Positions 25,770 through 35,169 are shown, counted from the first letter of the stretch. The stretch: DNA of 64,000 nucleotides from an uncultured Bacilli bacterium (GCA_934131005.1 CAKOYV010000005.1:1-64000); one strand, 5' to 3'. A program made the numbers and translations. The notes: generated by a model not told the origin, from the letters alone.

Positions 25770-27122
25770 TTATTTTCCTAAACAAAATCTTGAAAATAAT
25801 TCATCCATTAATTCTTCTGTGTAAGTTTCTCCTATTATTTGTCCTAGCAATTCCCAAGAGTTTTTAAGGTCTAATTCAACAATGTCAATAGGACTATTAT
25901 CTTCTATATTTTTTATGGCTAAATTTATTTTTGATAATGCTTGTTTTAGTAATGAAATACTTCTAGCATCACTTAAGTAAGTTAAATCTGAAGTTTCTAT
26001 TTTTTCTAAGTTGTATATTTTCTTGATTTCATCAGTTATTTTTTCTATATTTTTTCCTTCTTTAAGACTCACTTTTATAGTTTCATTATCCTTAATTGGA
26101 AGTTTTAATTTAGTTGGTAAATCTATTTTATTTATAACAATAATGTTAGGTTTAATTTTTACTTTATCTAAAATTTTTAGTTCTTCTTTTGTAATTTCTT
26201 CGTTATTGTTTAACATAAATATTATTAAATCTGACGTGTTTATTATATCAAGACTTTTTTCGACACCAATTTTTTCAACTACGTTATCAGTTTCTCTTAT
26301 ACCAGCTGTATCAATGATATTAAGATTTAATCCATCTAATGTTATTTTTCCTTCTACTATATCTCTAGTTGTTCCCTCAATATCTGTTACTATAGCTTTT
26401 TCTTCTTCTAACAATTCATTTAAAAGACTACTTTTTCCTACATTTGGTTTTCCTATTATCCCAACATTAATGCCGTCATTTAATATTTTCCCATTTTCTG
26501 ATTCTTTAATTATATTTATTAATTCATTTTTAAATTTTTTTATATTTGGAAGAATTTTTTCAGTTGTTATAATTTCTATATCCTCATATTCTGGGTAGTC
26601 TATGTTTACTTCTATATTAGAAATTATTTGAATTAACTCGTTTCTTAAAATTTTAATTTTATTTGATACCTTGCCACTTAATTGGTTAATAGATATTTTT
26701 CTGGCTTGTTCAGTTTTGGCATTTATTAAATTCATAACACCATCTACTTCTACTAAATCTATTCGGCCATTTAAAAAGGCTCTTTTAGTAAATTCACCTG
26801 GTTCAGCTAAACGGGCACCGTTTGTTAATAATAACTCTAAAACCTTGTTAGTAGTAGCTATTCCTCCATGACAGTTAATTTCAACTATGTCTTCAGTTGT
26901 AAATGTTTTGGGACTTCTCATGACAGAAACTAATACTTCATCTATTATATTATTGTTATCTGCTATATGACCATAATGAATAGTATGAGAAGACACTTTT
27001 GTTAAATCTTTTTTTTGAAAAATTTTGTTTACTATATTTATGCTATCTTGGCCACTTACCCTTATTATGGAAATAGCACCAACTCCTGTAGTCGTTGATA
27101 TTGCTGCTATTGTATCATCCAT
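25770..27122 (-). CDS. mnmE: tRNA modification GTPase MnmE
   Basis: Tetrahydrofolate- and K-dependent GTPase acting with MnmG; 450 aa. N-terminal folate-binding domain (TIAAISTTTGVGAISIIRVSG), helical domain, inserted G domain with GKPNVGKSS, DTAGIRET and NKID, and the C-terminal catalytic CLGK tail. AAGGACG before the ATG. First gene of the mnmE-mnmG-rsmG run. Confidence 0.97.
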   Translation of the reverse strand: MDDTIAAISTTTGVGAISIIRVSGQDSINIVNKIFQKKDLTKVSSHTIHYGHIADNNNIIDEVLVSVMRSPKTFTTEDIVEINCHGGIATTNKVLELLLTNGARLAEPGEFTKRAFLNGRIDLVEVDGVMNLINAKTEQARKISINQLSGKVSNKIKILRNELIQIISNIEVNIDYPEYEDIEIITTEKILPNIKKFKNELINIIKESENGKILNDGINVGIIGKPNVGKSSLLNELLEEEKAIVTDIEGTTRDIVEGKITLDGLNLNIIDTAGIRETDNVVEKIGVEKSLDIINTSDLIIFMLNNNEEITKEELKILDKVKIKPNIIVINKIDLPTKLKLPIKDNETIKVSLKEGKNIEKITDEIKKIYNLEKIETSDLTYLSDARSISLLKQALSKINLAIKNIEDNSPIDIVELDLKNSWELLGQIIGETYTEELMDELFSRFCLGK

Positions 27123-27181
27123 TATATATCACGTCCTTTTCATTTTATTTTAGCATATAATTAAAAAAAAAGAAATAAGTT

Positions 27182-28042
27182 TTATTCCTCATATAATTCT
27201 ATTTCATTATTTTTATAAGCATCAATTATTTTATTCCAAATTGTTGAATTAACAAATCTAGCTTTTTTAGGGTGAATTAAATATCTTACAGTCAATTCTA
27301 TATGGCTATCAACGACCTGAGTATAAATAATTGGATCATATTGATTGTAATATATTCTATAATCACTTGAAATGTTATTAATTTGATTTCTCATTTTTGG
27401 AGGAATATTTTTTATTATTTCATTAGAATTAACTATTTTGTAAATTACACCTTTAGCCTTAGATAAATTGCAATTTAGTGGAACTTTTATTGTTATCTCA
27501 TTCCAAATGTATTTGAAAGCTTTATTATAATTTCTTAGAGGGTAACTAAAAATTGTTGAATTAGGAATATGAGTAATTACGCCTGTACTTTGACCAATAA
27601 AATTTTCATTATTGACTTCTAATACTTCAAAGTTTAAAGTATTAATATTAATTACGTCTCCCTTATAATTATTTATTTCTATTCTGTCTTCTATTTCAAA
27701 AGGCTTTTTTAGTTTTATATAAATTCCTGAGAAGAAATTAAAAATTAAGTCTCTTAGAGCTATCGTAAATCCTGCTGATACAAAGCTTATAAGAGTCAAA
27801 AAATTTCCAATATAGTCTCCCCATAGAAACAAGAAAATTATTATTTTAATAATACTAATTAGTAATTTATATTTTTGAGTATACATATATTCTATTTTTG
27901 AATTTTGAATATGTTTAATTATCTTTATTCCTATTTTCTTAAATATAGATAAAATTAAAAAGAAAATTAAAGTCTTTATAATTAAAATAATGTATTTCTC
28001 GTCTATACTAGTAATTTCACTTATATAATTTATAGTTTTCAT
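27182..28042 (-). CDS. MscS-family mechanosensitive channel
   Basis: Small-conductance mechanosensitive channel-like protein, 286 aa. Membrane helices at about 20-36, 60-78 and the pore helix (FVSAGFTIALRDLIFNFFSGIYI) with the glycine/alanine packing pattern. The cytoplasmic beta domain starts at EIEDRIEINNYKGDVININ, as in MscS. It would relieve osmotic downshock. GGAGG before the ATG. Lies between jag and mnmE, as a short insertion into the usual rpmH-to-mnmG order. Confidence 0.92.
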   Translation of the reverse strand: MKTINYISEITSIDEKYIILIIKTLIFFLILSIFKKIGIKIIKHIQNSKIEYMYTQKYKLLISIIKIIIFLFLWGDYIGNFLTLISFVSAGFTIALRDLIFNFFSGIYIKLKKPFEIEDRIEINNYKGDVININTLNFEVLEVNNENFIGQSTGVITHIPNSTIFSYPLRNYNKAFKYIWNEITIKVPLNCNLSKAKGVIYKIVNSNEIIKNIPPKMRNQINNISSDYRIYYNQYDPIIYTQVVDSHIELTVRYLIHPKKARFVNSTIWNKIIDAYKNNEIELYEE

Positions 28043-28087
28043 TTATTCCTCCTTTCTTAATACACTATATGATTTAAAAAGAAGATT

Positions 28088-28696
28088 TTAATCTTCTTTT
28101 GGTTTTATTATAATATATCTATTTGGTTCTTCTCCTAAACTTTCTGTATATACTTTTTTATTATTAGATAAGAGGTTATGAATTTCTCTTCGTTCATAGG
28201 AGTTCATAGCATCTAGTTTTGCCTCTACTTTAGTACTTGCTACTTGCTTGGCAATTATCTTAGCTGTTTGTTTTAAATTTTCTAATTTTTTTTCTTTATA
28301 ATTTTCTACGTCCAAGACAATTTTGTATTTTTCATTTACCTCAGTTGGTAGCATTTGTCTAATTATATTTTGCAACGATTGAATAGTCGTTCCATTTTTA
28401 CCAATTAAAATAGAGTTATTATCAGAAAATATCGTTATTGCTAATACATTATTAGTCCTTTTTATTTCTAAATTTACTTTTATGTTCATTAGAGATGTTA
28501 TTTCTTTAATTGTTTCTTTTAAATAATTTGTAACATCATTTATATTTATTACTTCAATAATTACATTTTTTTTTAAAAGGCCTTGTTTTTGTGATTTTAA
28601 TTTTATAATTAAGTCATTTTCATTGATATTCAATTCTTGTAAGGCTTTTTCTTTAGCCTCCTCAAAATTTCTTCCTTCAAAAATATTAGTTTTCAC
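28088..28696 (-). CDS. jag: RNA-binding protein Jag (KhpB)
   Basis: RNA-binding protein of 202 aa linked to cell elongation in Gram-positives. N-terminal Jag_N domain (FEGRNFEEAKEKALQELNI), a KH domain with IGKNGTTIQSLQNIIRQ, and a C-terminal R3H domain with SYERREIHNLL. The start is GTG 28696 with GAAGGT about 8 nt before it. It follows yidC by 4 bp, the conserved order. Confidence 0.95.
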   Translation of the reverse strand: MKTNIFEGRNFEEAKEKALQELNINENDLIIKLKSQKQGLLKKNVIIEVININDVTNYLKETIKEITSLMNIKVNLEIKRTNNVLAITIFSDNNSILIGKNGTTIQSLQNIIRQMLPTEVNEKYKIVLDVENYKEKKLENLKQTAKIIAKQVASTKVEAKLDAMNSYERREIHNLLSNNKKVYTESLGEEPNRYIIIKPKED

Positions 28697-28700
28697 ATTA

Positions 28701-29618
28701 CTACCTTCTTTCTACATATAAATTTTGTAAAATAGTGAACAAACTAGATGTTATCCAATAAATTCCTAATGCTGCTGGTAGTGATAATGAAGCTATAGCA
28801 ATCATTGCCATCATGAAATAAATTGTATATTTCATTTGACTAGCTTGATTAGATGCTTGGTCTTTTAGCGTTTTTCTAAAGGACATAAATGATGTACCTA
28901 TTATCATAGCTAGTAACAATATGTACCAATAATTATGGTTAGTAAATATTCCAACCCAAGGTGTTGTTCCCATTTGGAAAACTAAGAAATTATTTTCAAA
29001 TAAAGCTGGTGTTCTATTTATTGATTCTAAAAAAGCAAATAATAGAGGTAATTGAATAAAAGCTAAAATACATCCTGACATTGGATTAATTTTATATTTT
29101 TGATATATCATCATCATCTCTTGTGCTTTTCTTGTTTGATCTTCTTGACTTTCTTTACCTTTATATTTTTTTTCTAATCTATCTAATTCAGGTTGTGCCT
29201 TTTTTATCAATTCTGATTGCATTGCTGTTTTTTTCGTAATAGGCATTAGTACTGCTCTAATTAATAAACAAGTAATAATTATAGATAATCCATAGTTATT
29301 AAATAATTTACCAATTTTCAAAATTAGCCAAGCTAATGGTTTTACAAAAATACTAGTCCATAGACCTTCATAGTTTTTGGTTGGATTGAATTTATCACAT
29401 GATGGTAATTTAGAAATTTCAACTTTATTTTTTTCATATATTTTTATTACTTCTTTATTAGTAGGTTTGCATATGATATTTTCAGTTATCGACTGACCTG
29501 TTTCCTTGTTTACAATCACATTCTTATCTTTGTCTTTTAGTTGTTTAGTGCAACCAGATAAAAGCATTACACAAAGTACTACCATAATTAATTTAACTAT
29601 TTTTTTTTGTTTTTTCAT
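28701..29618 (-). CDS. yidC: Membrane protein insertase YidC
   Basis: Inserts and folds membrane proteins, alone or with SecYEG; 305 aa. The N terminus is a lipoprotein signal with lipobox LLSGC. A 60TM-type core of five segments follows: GLSIIITCLLIRAVLMPITKK, the PLLFAFLESINR helix, and the last ALGIYWITSSLFTILQN. The ATG at 29618 fits GGAG 7 nt upstream and overlaps the end of rnpA by 26 nt. In a sporulating organism a second paralogue (SpoIIIJ/YqjG) might exist elsewhere. Confidence 0.96.
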   Translation of the reverse strand: MKKQKKIVKLIMVVLCVMLLSGCTKQLKDKDKNVIVNKETGQSITENIICKPTNKEVIKIYEKNKVEISKLPSCDKFNPTKNYEGLWTSIFVKPLAWLILKIGKLFNNYGLSIIITCLLIRAVLMPITKKTAMQSELIKKAQPELDRLEKKYKGKESQEDQTRKAQEMMMIYQKYKINPMSGCILAFIQLPLLFAFLESINRTPALFENNFLVFQMGTTPWVGIFTNHNYWYILLLAMIIGTSFMSFRKTLKDQASNQASQMKYTIYFMMAMIAIASLSLPAALGIYWITSSLFTILQNLYVERR

Positions 29619-29946
29619 TTTTTTCTCCAATCTTTTTGATTAATTTTAGAAAATTATATTGTATTTCTTCAAAATTTAATTCTATTAATCTCTTTCTAAT
29701 TATTATAACATAATCATATGATTTTTGTATATTAAATTCATTGTTATCTATTATACTTTTTATTCTTCTTTTTATTTTGTTTCTAATATGAGCTTTACCA
29801 GTTTTTTTAGGAACAGATATTCCATATCTATTGAATTCTTTATTTTCTCTGTAATAGATAACAAAATAATTATTTTTAACATATTTACAATTTTTAATAA
29901 TTTCTGTATATTCTAACTTACTTTTTATAATAAATTTTTTTCTCAT
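29593..29946 (-). CDS. rnpA: Ribonuclease P protein component
   Basis: Basic 117-aa protein subunit of RNase P for tRNA 5' maturation. The RNR signature RNKIKRRIK and the following acidic turn are present. ATG 29946 is chosen because GGAGG lies 6 nt before it; an upstream in-frame ATG at 30000 would place the start inside the rpmH terminator region. Between rpmH and yidC as in most bacteria. Confidence 0.95.
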   Translation of the reverse strand: MRKKFIIKSKLEYTEIIKNCKYVKNNYFVIYYRENKEFNRYGISVPKKTGKAHIRNKIKRRIKSIIDNNEFNIQKSYDYVIIIRKRLIELNFEEIQYNFLKLIKKIGEKNEKTKKNS

Positions 29947-30005
29947 TTTTTCCTCCATTTTATGACTATATATAATATATGAAAGAAATACTATATACAT
30001 TAGCT

Positions 30006-30031
30006 AAAAAAAATGCTACAAAAAGTAGCAT
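30006..30031 (-). terminator. Terminator/attenuator between rpmH and rnpA
   Basis: ATGCTAC/GTAGCAT 7-bp stem with 5-nt loop and a following seven-T run on the minus strand. It would lower rnpA-yidC-jag expression relative to rpmH. Confidence 0.85.
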
Positions 30032-30153
30032 TATGCACAAAGTCTTTTTCTTTTTTTGGCTCTTCTATTTTTTAAAACTTTACCTTTTATACGTTGAAAA
30101 AAACCATGTTTCTTTTTTCTCTTCGCTTTATTTGGTTGATAAGTTCTCTTCAT
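30031..30153 (-). CDS. rpmH: Ribosomal protein L34
   Basis: Very basic 40-residue ribosomal protein, starting MKRTYQPNKAKRKKKHGFF and ending RRAKKRKRLCA. The family is normally 44 residues; four residues are missing from the middle loop (RIKGKVLKN). GGAGGTG precedes the ATG. First gene of the leftward origin arm, under a perfect-consensus promoter. Confidence 0.95.
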   Translation of the reverse strand: MKRTYQPNKAKRKKKHGFFQRIKGKVLKNRRAKKRKRLCA

Positions 30154-30185
30154 AATTTATACACCTCCAAGTCAAATGCTATTTT

Positions 30186-30214
30186 ATTATATATGCTAAA
30201 TCAATTTATGTCAA
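30186..30214 (-). promoter_or_regulatory. Promoter of rpmH
   Basis: On the minus strand TTGACA (30214-30209), 17 bp, TATAAT (30191-30186); perfect consensus. Confidence 0.85.
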
Positions 30215-30262
30215 CATTTATGTTTACAAATTAGCTTATTTTTTCTTTTTTTAACATTTTTC

Positions 30263-30291
30263 TTTAAATATATTTATTTTTATGGTAAAAT
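30263..30291 (+). promoter_or_regulatory. Promoter of the HerA-like gene
   Basis: TTTAAA, 17-bp spacer, TAAAAT, about 30 bp before the start codon. Confidence 0.45.
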
Positions 30292-30320
30292 TATCCTAAG
30301 AATAATAAGGAGGATGTTTT

Positions 30321-32075
30321 ATGTTTAAAGAAATTACAGCTATTAGCAAAAATTATGCAATGGTCAGAATTGAAGGAAATACTAGCGATGATTTATTAAA
30401 TATGAATATTATTTTTGAAGATGGAAATAAAAAAATATTAGGTGAAGTAGAGGAAGTTAATAATAATCAACTAAAAGTTAGTTTTTTAGGAGAATTTATT
30501 AACAATAAATTTTTAGGAGGTATTATTAGAAAACCAAGTTTGACTTCTAAAATTAGAATGATTAATCAACAAGAACTTGGTGAATTAGTTGGAGATAATG
30601 ATAATAAGAGTATGATTTTAGGACTTTCTCCTTTGTATAATGATTATCCAATTAAAATTGATATAGATGAAATGTGGAGTAATCATAGTGCTATTTTTGG
30701 AAATACTGGTAGTGGTAAAACTTATGGAGTTGCTAGATATGTACAAAACTTATTCAATATGAAAGATAAAATCCCCTTTAATAGTAATATATTTATTTTC
30801 AATAATACTGATGAATATGATAACGCTTTTAGAAGTATAAATAATTTTAATGTTAATTTTAATTATAAAATGTATTCTATAAATGGGAATAATAATGATT
30901 GTATTAAATTACCGTTATGGCTACTTTCTGTTGATGATTATGCTAATATTTTAGATGTAACAGAATATTCTCAATTATCTATTATCGAGAAAATGTTAAG
31001 CCTTGTATCTACATTTGCAAGAGATGATGAGGAATCTAAGCGTTATAAAAATCATTTAATTGCAAGTGCTATTACATCAGTCCTTTATACGAATCAAACA
31101 CCAGGTAGAATTAGAGACCAAATTTTTTCTATTTTAGAAAATTGCCATACAGATGAATTAAATTTAGATGTTCAAGTTCCAGGTATTGGTTATACCAGAG
31201 AATTTAGAAAATGTTTTGAAATAGATAGTAAGGGAGAATTTGCTGAGAGGGTTCTAATTGCTGAATATATTCAAAAATTTGTTGATAATGATAGCAAATG
31301 GAATGAAGATTACGTACCTATTTATTTTACTTTAGATGATTTAGAAGTTGCACTTAATTTTGCTCTTATTAGCGAAGGACTACTTCTAAACGAAAAGTCA
31401 TATTCTGAAGCAATGGCTTTAAAAGTTAGGTTACATACTCTTAATAATAGTAGTTATAAGAAAATTTTTGATTATGGTAAATTTGTTAATATTACAGAAT
31501 TTTTAATGGATATTATTATGGTTGGTCAAAATAAAAGAGCTCAAATTATTAACTTTGTATTAGAAGATATTGATGATAGATTTGCTAAAGCTTTAGTTAA
31601 AGTTTACTGTAGAATCATTTTTAAATTTAGTAAAAGTCTTAAAGATAGAGGTGCAATGCCTATACATTTAATGTTAGAAGAAGCACATAGGTATGTTCAG
31701 CGAGATAATGATATTAATATTTTAGGATATAATATGTTTGAGCGAATTGCTAAAGAGGGAAGAAAGTTTGGAGTTATTTTAGATTTGATAACACAAAGAC
31801 CTACTGAGTTATCTGAAGCAGTAATCTCTCAATGTAGTAATTTTCTTATATTTAAAATTACTCACCCTACTGATTTAGAGTATATTAGAAAAATGGTTCC
31901 AAATATTAGTGCTGATGTTATAGAAAAACAAAAATCATTACAATCTGGAACTTGTGTTGCATTTGGTAGAATGATGAAAATACCAATGATAGTAAAAATG
32001 CAACTTCCAAATCCTGAACCTAAAAGTTCAAATGCTTCTATATATAACAAATGGATTATTGAATGGAAAAATTAA
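30321..32075 (+). CDS. HerA-like ATPase (DUF87)
   Basis: Hexameric DNA translocase-like ATPase of 584 aa. N-terminal HAS-barrel (about 1-85), Walker A GNTGSGKT (127-134), Walker B LMLEEAHR, a sensor-like ITQRPTELS and a C-terminal lid region. In archaea HerA works with NurA in end resection; in bacteria related ATPases also occur in defence systems with a nuclease or SIR2 partner. No partner gene lies next to it. It stands between rpmH and dnaA, an interval usually empty of genes. AGGAGG precedes the ATG. Role unknown; replication or repair at the origin is a guess. Confidence 0.85.
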   Translation: MFKEITAISKNYAMVRIEGNTSDDLLNMNIIFEDGNKKILGEVEEVNNNQLKVSFLGEFINNKFLGGIIRKPSLTSKIRMINQQELGELVGDNDNKSMILGLSPLYNDYPIKIDIDEMWSNHSAIFGNTGSGKTYGVARYVQNLFNMKDKIPFNSNIFIFNNTDEYDNAFRSINNFNVNFNYKMYSINGNNNDCIKLPLWLLSVDDYANILDVTEYSQLSIIEKMLSLVSTFARDDEESKRYKNHLIASAITSVLYTNQTPGRIRDQIFSILENCHTDELNLDVQVPGIGYTREFRKCFEIDSKGEFAERVLIAEYIQKFVDNDSKWNEDYVPIYFTLDDLEVALNFALISEGLLLNEKSYSEAMALKVRLHTLNNSSYKKIFDYGKFVNITEFLMDIIMVGQNKRAQIINFVLEDIDDRFAKALVKVYCRIIFKFSKSLKDRGAMPIHLMLEEAHRYVQRDNDINILGYNMFERIAKEGRKFGVILDLITQRPTELSEAVISQCSNFLIFKITHPTDLEYIRKMVPNISADVIEKQKSLQSGTCVAFGRMMKIPMIVKMQLPNPEPKSSNASIYNKWIIEWKN

Positions 32076-32092
32076 AAATATCAGTTATTAGA

Positions 32093-32124
32093 AAAAAATC
32101 ATTCTATATTGAGGATGATTTTTT
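32093..32124 (+). terminator. Terminator after the HerA-like gene
   Basis: AAAAAATCAT/ATGATTTTTT 10-bp arms with a 12-nt loop. Confidence 0.7.
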
Positions 32125-32142
32125 CTTTAATCAATAATAAAT

Positions 32143-32196
32143 AATAGTTTGGATTAATGAATTTCGGATTAAAAAATTATCTAAACTATTTTTTTT
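32143..32196 (+). terminator. Second terminator-like hairpin upstream of oriC
   Basis: Arms 32143-32154 and 32179-32190 (12 bp, one wobble) followed by T run. It would shield the origin from read-through. Confidence 0.55.
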
Positions 32197-32248
32197 ATGC
32201 CTCTTTATTGTTAAAAAATAAATTTTATTAAGTTAAAATTTTCAAAAA

Positions 32249-32407
32249 ATATCCACATGTGGAAATGGTTTTCCACATGTGGATATTTTTTTAGTACTGT
32301 GGATATTTGTGGATAAGTTTGTAATTCCTTTATTTTAAAGGGGTTGACGGTGGAACTATTTCTAGGTGTTTTTCCACAAATATTTACTTCTAAAAAAGTT
32401 TTCCACA
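32249..32407. other. oriC: oriC: DnaA-box cluster upstream of dnaA
   Basis: DnaA-box-like 9-mers (consensus TTATCCACA) at 32249-32257, 32258-32266 (reverse), 32269-32277, 32278-32286 (reverse), 32298-32306 (reverse), 32308-32316 (reverse, perfect consensus), 32370-32378 and 32399-32407. The first four form two CCACATGTGG palindromes. AT-rich DNA flanks the cluster. The interval 32197-32496 holds no gene; the dnaA promoter must also be here, but I could not pick it confidently. Confidence 0.85.
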
Positions 32408-32496
32408 GTTATTAATTTTGTTACTTAATAATGAAACTTTTACATATTTAAATTCTTTTGTGTTAAAATACTCTTAGACGTTGGGAGGGAATATTC

Positions 32497-33891
32497 ATGG
32501 ATAATAAAACTTTATGGAATAATTTTTTAAAGAAAATTAAAGAAAATATATCATCTTTATCCTATGAAACATGGTTTAAAGATACTAAATTAGTTTCGTT
32601 AAAAAATAATGTTGCAACTGTTATTGTCCCTATGCCTTTTCATAAGAAGCATTTAGTCGAAAATTATGAAGATATTATTGAAAAAATTTTTATGTCTTTA
32701 ACTGGAAGTAGTTTTTCTTTTCATTTTATTCTTGAGGAAGAATGGAACAAAGACGATGATGATGATTTAGATATTAATGAAATAATTACTAAAACACCCC
32801 CAAAAAATGGTCCTGAAAAAATAATTTCAGAACAAACTATCGTAGATGCTAATCTAAATAAGGATTATGTTTTCGATACTTTTATCGTTGGAAATTCTAA
32901 TAGGTTTGCTTATACTGCATCAATGGCAGTAGCGGAAAAACCAGGAAAAGCTTATAATCCCTTATTTTTATATGGAAAAAGTGGATTAGGAAAAACACAT
33001 CTTATGCATTCAATTGGAAATTATATTGTAGAAAATTCTAATTTAAGAGTACTTTATATCTCTAGTGATAAATTTGTTAATGATTTTATTAACGCTGTTA
33101 GGTATAATGATAAAAATAATTTTGATAAAATTGATGATTTTAAGAGCAAATATAGAAATATTGATGTACTTATGATTGATGATATTCAATTTTTAGGAAA
33201 TGCTACTAAGGGACAAGAAGAATTTTTTCATACTTTTAATGAATTATACAATGAAAATAAACAAATTATAATTGCTTCTGATAGATCTGTTGATGATTTG
33301 AAAATGTTAGAAAACAGGTTATTAACTAGGTTTAATTGGGGACTTACTGCTAATATTACACCACCTGATTTTGCTCTTAGAATGAGTATTATAGAGAAAA
33401 AAATTGCTCATCAAGAATCTGCTAAAGATGTTCCTAAAGAAGTTATTGAGTATATTGCTAATAACTTTGCTTCTGATGTTAGGCAGTTAGAAGGAGCTAT
33501 AACAAGAGTTTTTGCTTATGCTTTAATGATGAATAGAGGAATTGTAGATTTGGATACGGCTGTTGATGCACTTAAAGATCAATTAACTGATAGAAGTGTC
33601 TATAAGAATGATGTTCATCGAATTCAAACCGTTGTTTGTGATTATTTTAAAATTACAATTGAAGATATAAAAGGTAAAAAGAGGAGTCAAAATATAAATT
33701 ATCCCAGACAAGTTGCAATTTATTTATGTAGAACTTTAGCTAATGAATCTTTTCCTAAAATAGGCACTTATTTTGGAGGAAGAGATCATTCCACAATCAT
33801 GAGTTCATATAGAAAAATTGAAAGAGATTTAAAAAGTAATGAACAATTAAAGATTGTTATAAAAGAATTAAAACAAATGTTATCCACATAA
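32497..33891 (+). CDS. dnaA: Chromosomal replication initiator DnaA
   Basis: AAA+ initiator of replication, 464 aa. Domain I (LWNNFLKKIKENISSLSYETWF), an acidic linker (KDDDDDLD-like), the AAA+ domain with Walker A GKSGLGKTH, Walker B MIDDIQFL and sensor residues, and domain IV with the DnaA signature (FGGRDHSTIMSS). GGGAGGG precedes the ATG. It is followed by dnaN after 145 bp containing further DnaA boxes. Confidence 0.98.
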   Translation: MDNKTLWNNFLKKIKENISSLSYETWFKDTKLVSLKNNVATVIVPMPFHKKHLVENYEDIIEKIFMSLTGSSFSFHFILEEEWNKDDDDDLDINEIITKTPPKNGPEKIISEQTIVDANLNKDYVFDTFIVGNSNRFAYTASMAVAEKPGKAYNPLFLYGKSGLGKTHLMHSIGNYIVENSNLRVLYISSDKFVNDFINAVRYNDKNNFDKIDDFKSKYRNIDVLMIDDIQFLGNATKGQEEFFHTFNELYNENKQIIIASDRSVDDLKMLENRLLTRFNWGLTANITPPDFALRMSIIEKKIAHQESAKDVPKEVIEYIANNFASDVRQLEGAITRVFAYALMMNRGIVDLDTAVDALKDQLTDRSVYKNDVHRIQTVVCDYFKITIEDIKGKKRSQNINYPRQVAIYLCRTLANESFPKIGTYFGGRDHSTIMSSYRKIERDLKSNEQLKIVIKELKQMLST

Positions 33892-34000
33892 AAATGTGGA
33901 GAAATGTTGATAAGTTCAAAGTTTTCAACAACGTTGTGGAAATAAAAAACTATATAAAATAAGAGTTAAATATAGTTTTCCACAGTTTCCACATCATAAT
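33880..34000. other. DnaA boxes between dnaA and dnaN
   Basis: A perfect TTATCCACA box at 33880-33888 lies within the last codons of dnaA. Near-matches follow, including AATGTGGAG (33893-33901), GTTGTGGAAA near 33935 and TTTTCCACAG near 33978. Together with the upstream cluster they make a bipartite origin around dnaA. Confidence 0.7.
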
Positions 34001-34036
34001 AATAAATAATAATATAAAAGAAAGAAGGAATATAAA

Positions 34037-35152
34037 ATGAAATTTATAATAAAACAAGAAACATTATTAGAAAGTTTGAATCATACTGCTAGAGCAATTT
34101 CTCCAAGAAATTTAATACCAATTTTAACAGGAATAAAATTTGATTTGAAAGAAGAAGGATTATATTTATCAGCAAGTGATACAGATATTTCAATTCGATG
34201 TTTAATACCAAACGAAAAAATTATTAAAGTAGAAGAATTAGGAAGTATTGTTATAGGTGGAAAATATATAGTTGATATTATAAAAAAATTACCTAATATG
34301 GATATTACTATAGAAGTTATGGATGGACATAAAATGATTGTTAGTACTGTTAATACAGAATTTAATCTTAATGGTATAAATCCTAATGAATTTCCTAATT
34401 TAGATTTGGAAGAAACAACAGAACCTATAATTTTACAAACAAAAGTGTTGAAAAATATTATTAATCAAACATTTTTTGCTACGTCTCAAAATGAATCAAG
34501 ACCGTTATTAACAGGAATTAATTTTAGAATAGATAATAATTTAATGGAAGTTATTGCTACTGACTCTTATAGATTGGCTAAAAAAAGTATAAATATTGAT
34601 AATGAACAAGATAAAAATATTAATATTGTAATTCCAGGTAAAAATTTAATGGAATTATCTAAAATAATTGATGATGAGAAAGAAAATTTAGAGTTACACA
34701 TATTTGAAAATAAAATTTTATTTAAATATAAAGAAATTTTATTCTTATCAAGATTACTTAGTGGTACTTATCCTGCTACATCAGCTATTATTCCACAGGA
34801 ATTTGGAGTTAGTGTTAAGTGTAGTTGTAATGGATTATTTGAAATGATAGATAGAGCATCGCTTTTAACCTCTGATAGAGATAAAAATACAATAAAATTA
34901 GTTTTGAAAGACAATGAGTTGATAATTTCTTCTAATTCTCCTGAAATTGGTAAAGTTGAAGAAAAGATGCTTGTAGAAAGTTCTGATAAAATTGAAATTT
35001 CATTTAGTTCTAAGTATATGTTAGATAGTATTAAAAGTTTTGAAACTGATGATATAACCTTATTTATGAATAGTGATAATAGTCCAATTATTATTAAATC
35101 TGAAGAAGATGATTCATTGATTCAATTAGTACTTCCTATTAAAACATATTAA
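34037..35152 (+). CDS. dnaN: DNA polymerase III beta subunit (sliding clamp)
   Basis: Ring-forming processivity clamp, 371 aa, three repeated clamp domains. It ends in LVLPIKTY, the typical C-terminal peptide of the subunit. Also seen are the N-terminal SPRNLIPILTGIKF and FATSQNESRPLLTGINF between domains. GAAGG precedes the ATG. Followed by a terminator, so dnaA-dnaN may form a unit separate from the comK homologue. Confidence 0.97.
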   Translation: MKFIIKQETLLESLNHTARAISPRNLIPILTGIKFDLKEEGLYLSASDTDISIRCLIPNEKIIKVEELGSIVIGGKYIVDIIKKLPNMDITIEVMDGHKMIVSTVNTEFNLNGINPNEFPNLDLEETTEPIILQTKVLKNIINQTFFATSQNESRPLLTGINFRIDNNLMEVIATDSYRLAKKSINIDNEQDKNINIVIPGKNLMELSKIIDDEKENLELHIFENKILFKYKEILFLSRLLSGTYPATSAIIPQEFGVSVKCSCNGLFEMIDRASLLTSDRDKNTIKLVLKDNELIISSNSPEIGKVEEKMLVESSDKIEISFSSKYMLDSIKSFETDDITLFMNSDNSPIIIKSEEDDSLIQLVLPIKTY

Positions 35153-35169
35153 ATAAGTTTTAATATTTA

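Noticed and set aside
26011..26598. 195-codon frame antisense to mnmE
   Set aside because: Shadow of the conserved G domain of mnmE; hydrophobic Ser/Phe/Ile-rich composition typical of antisense frames in AT-rich genes.
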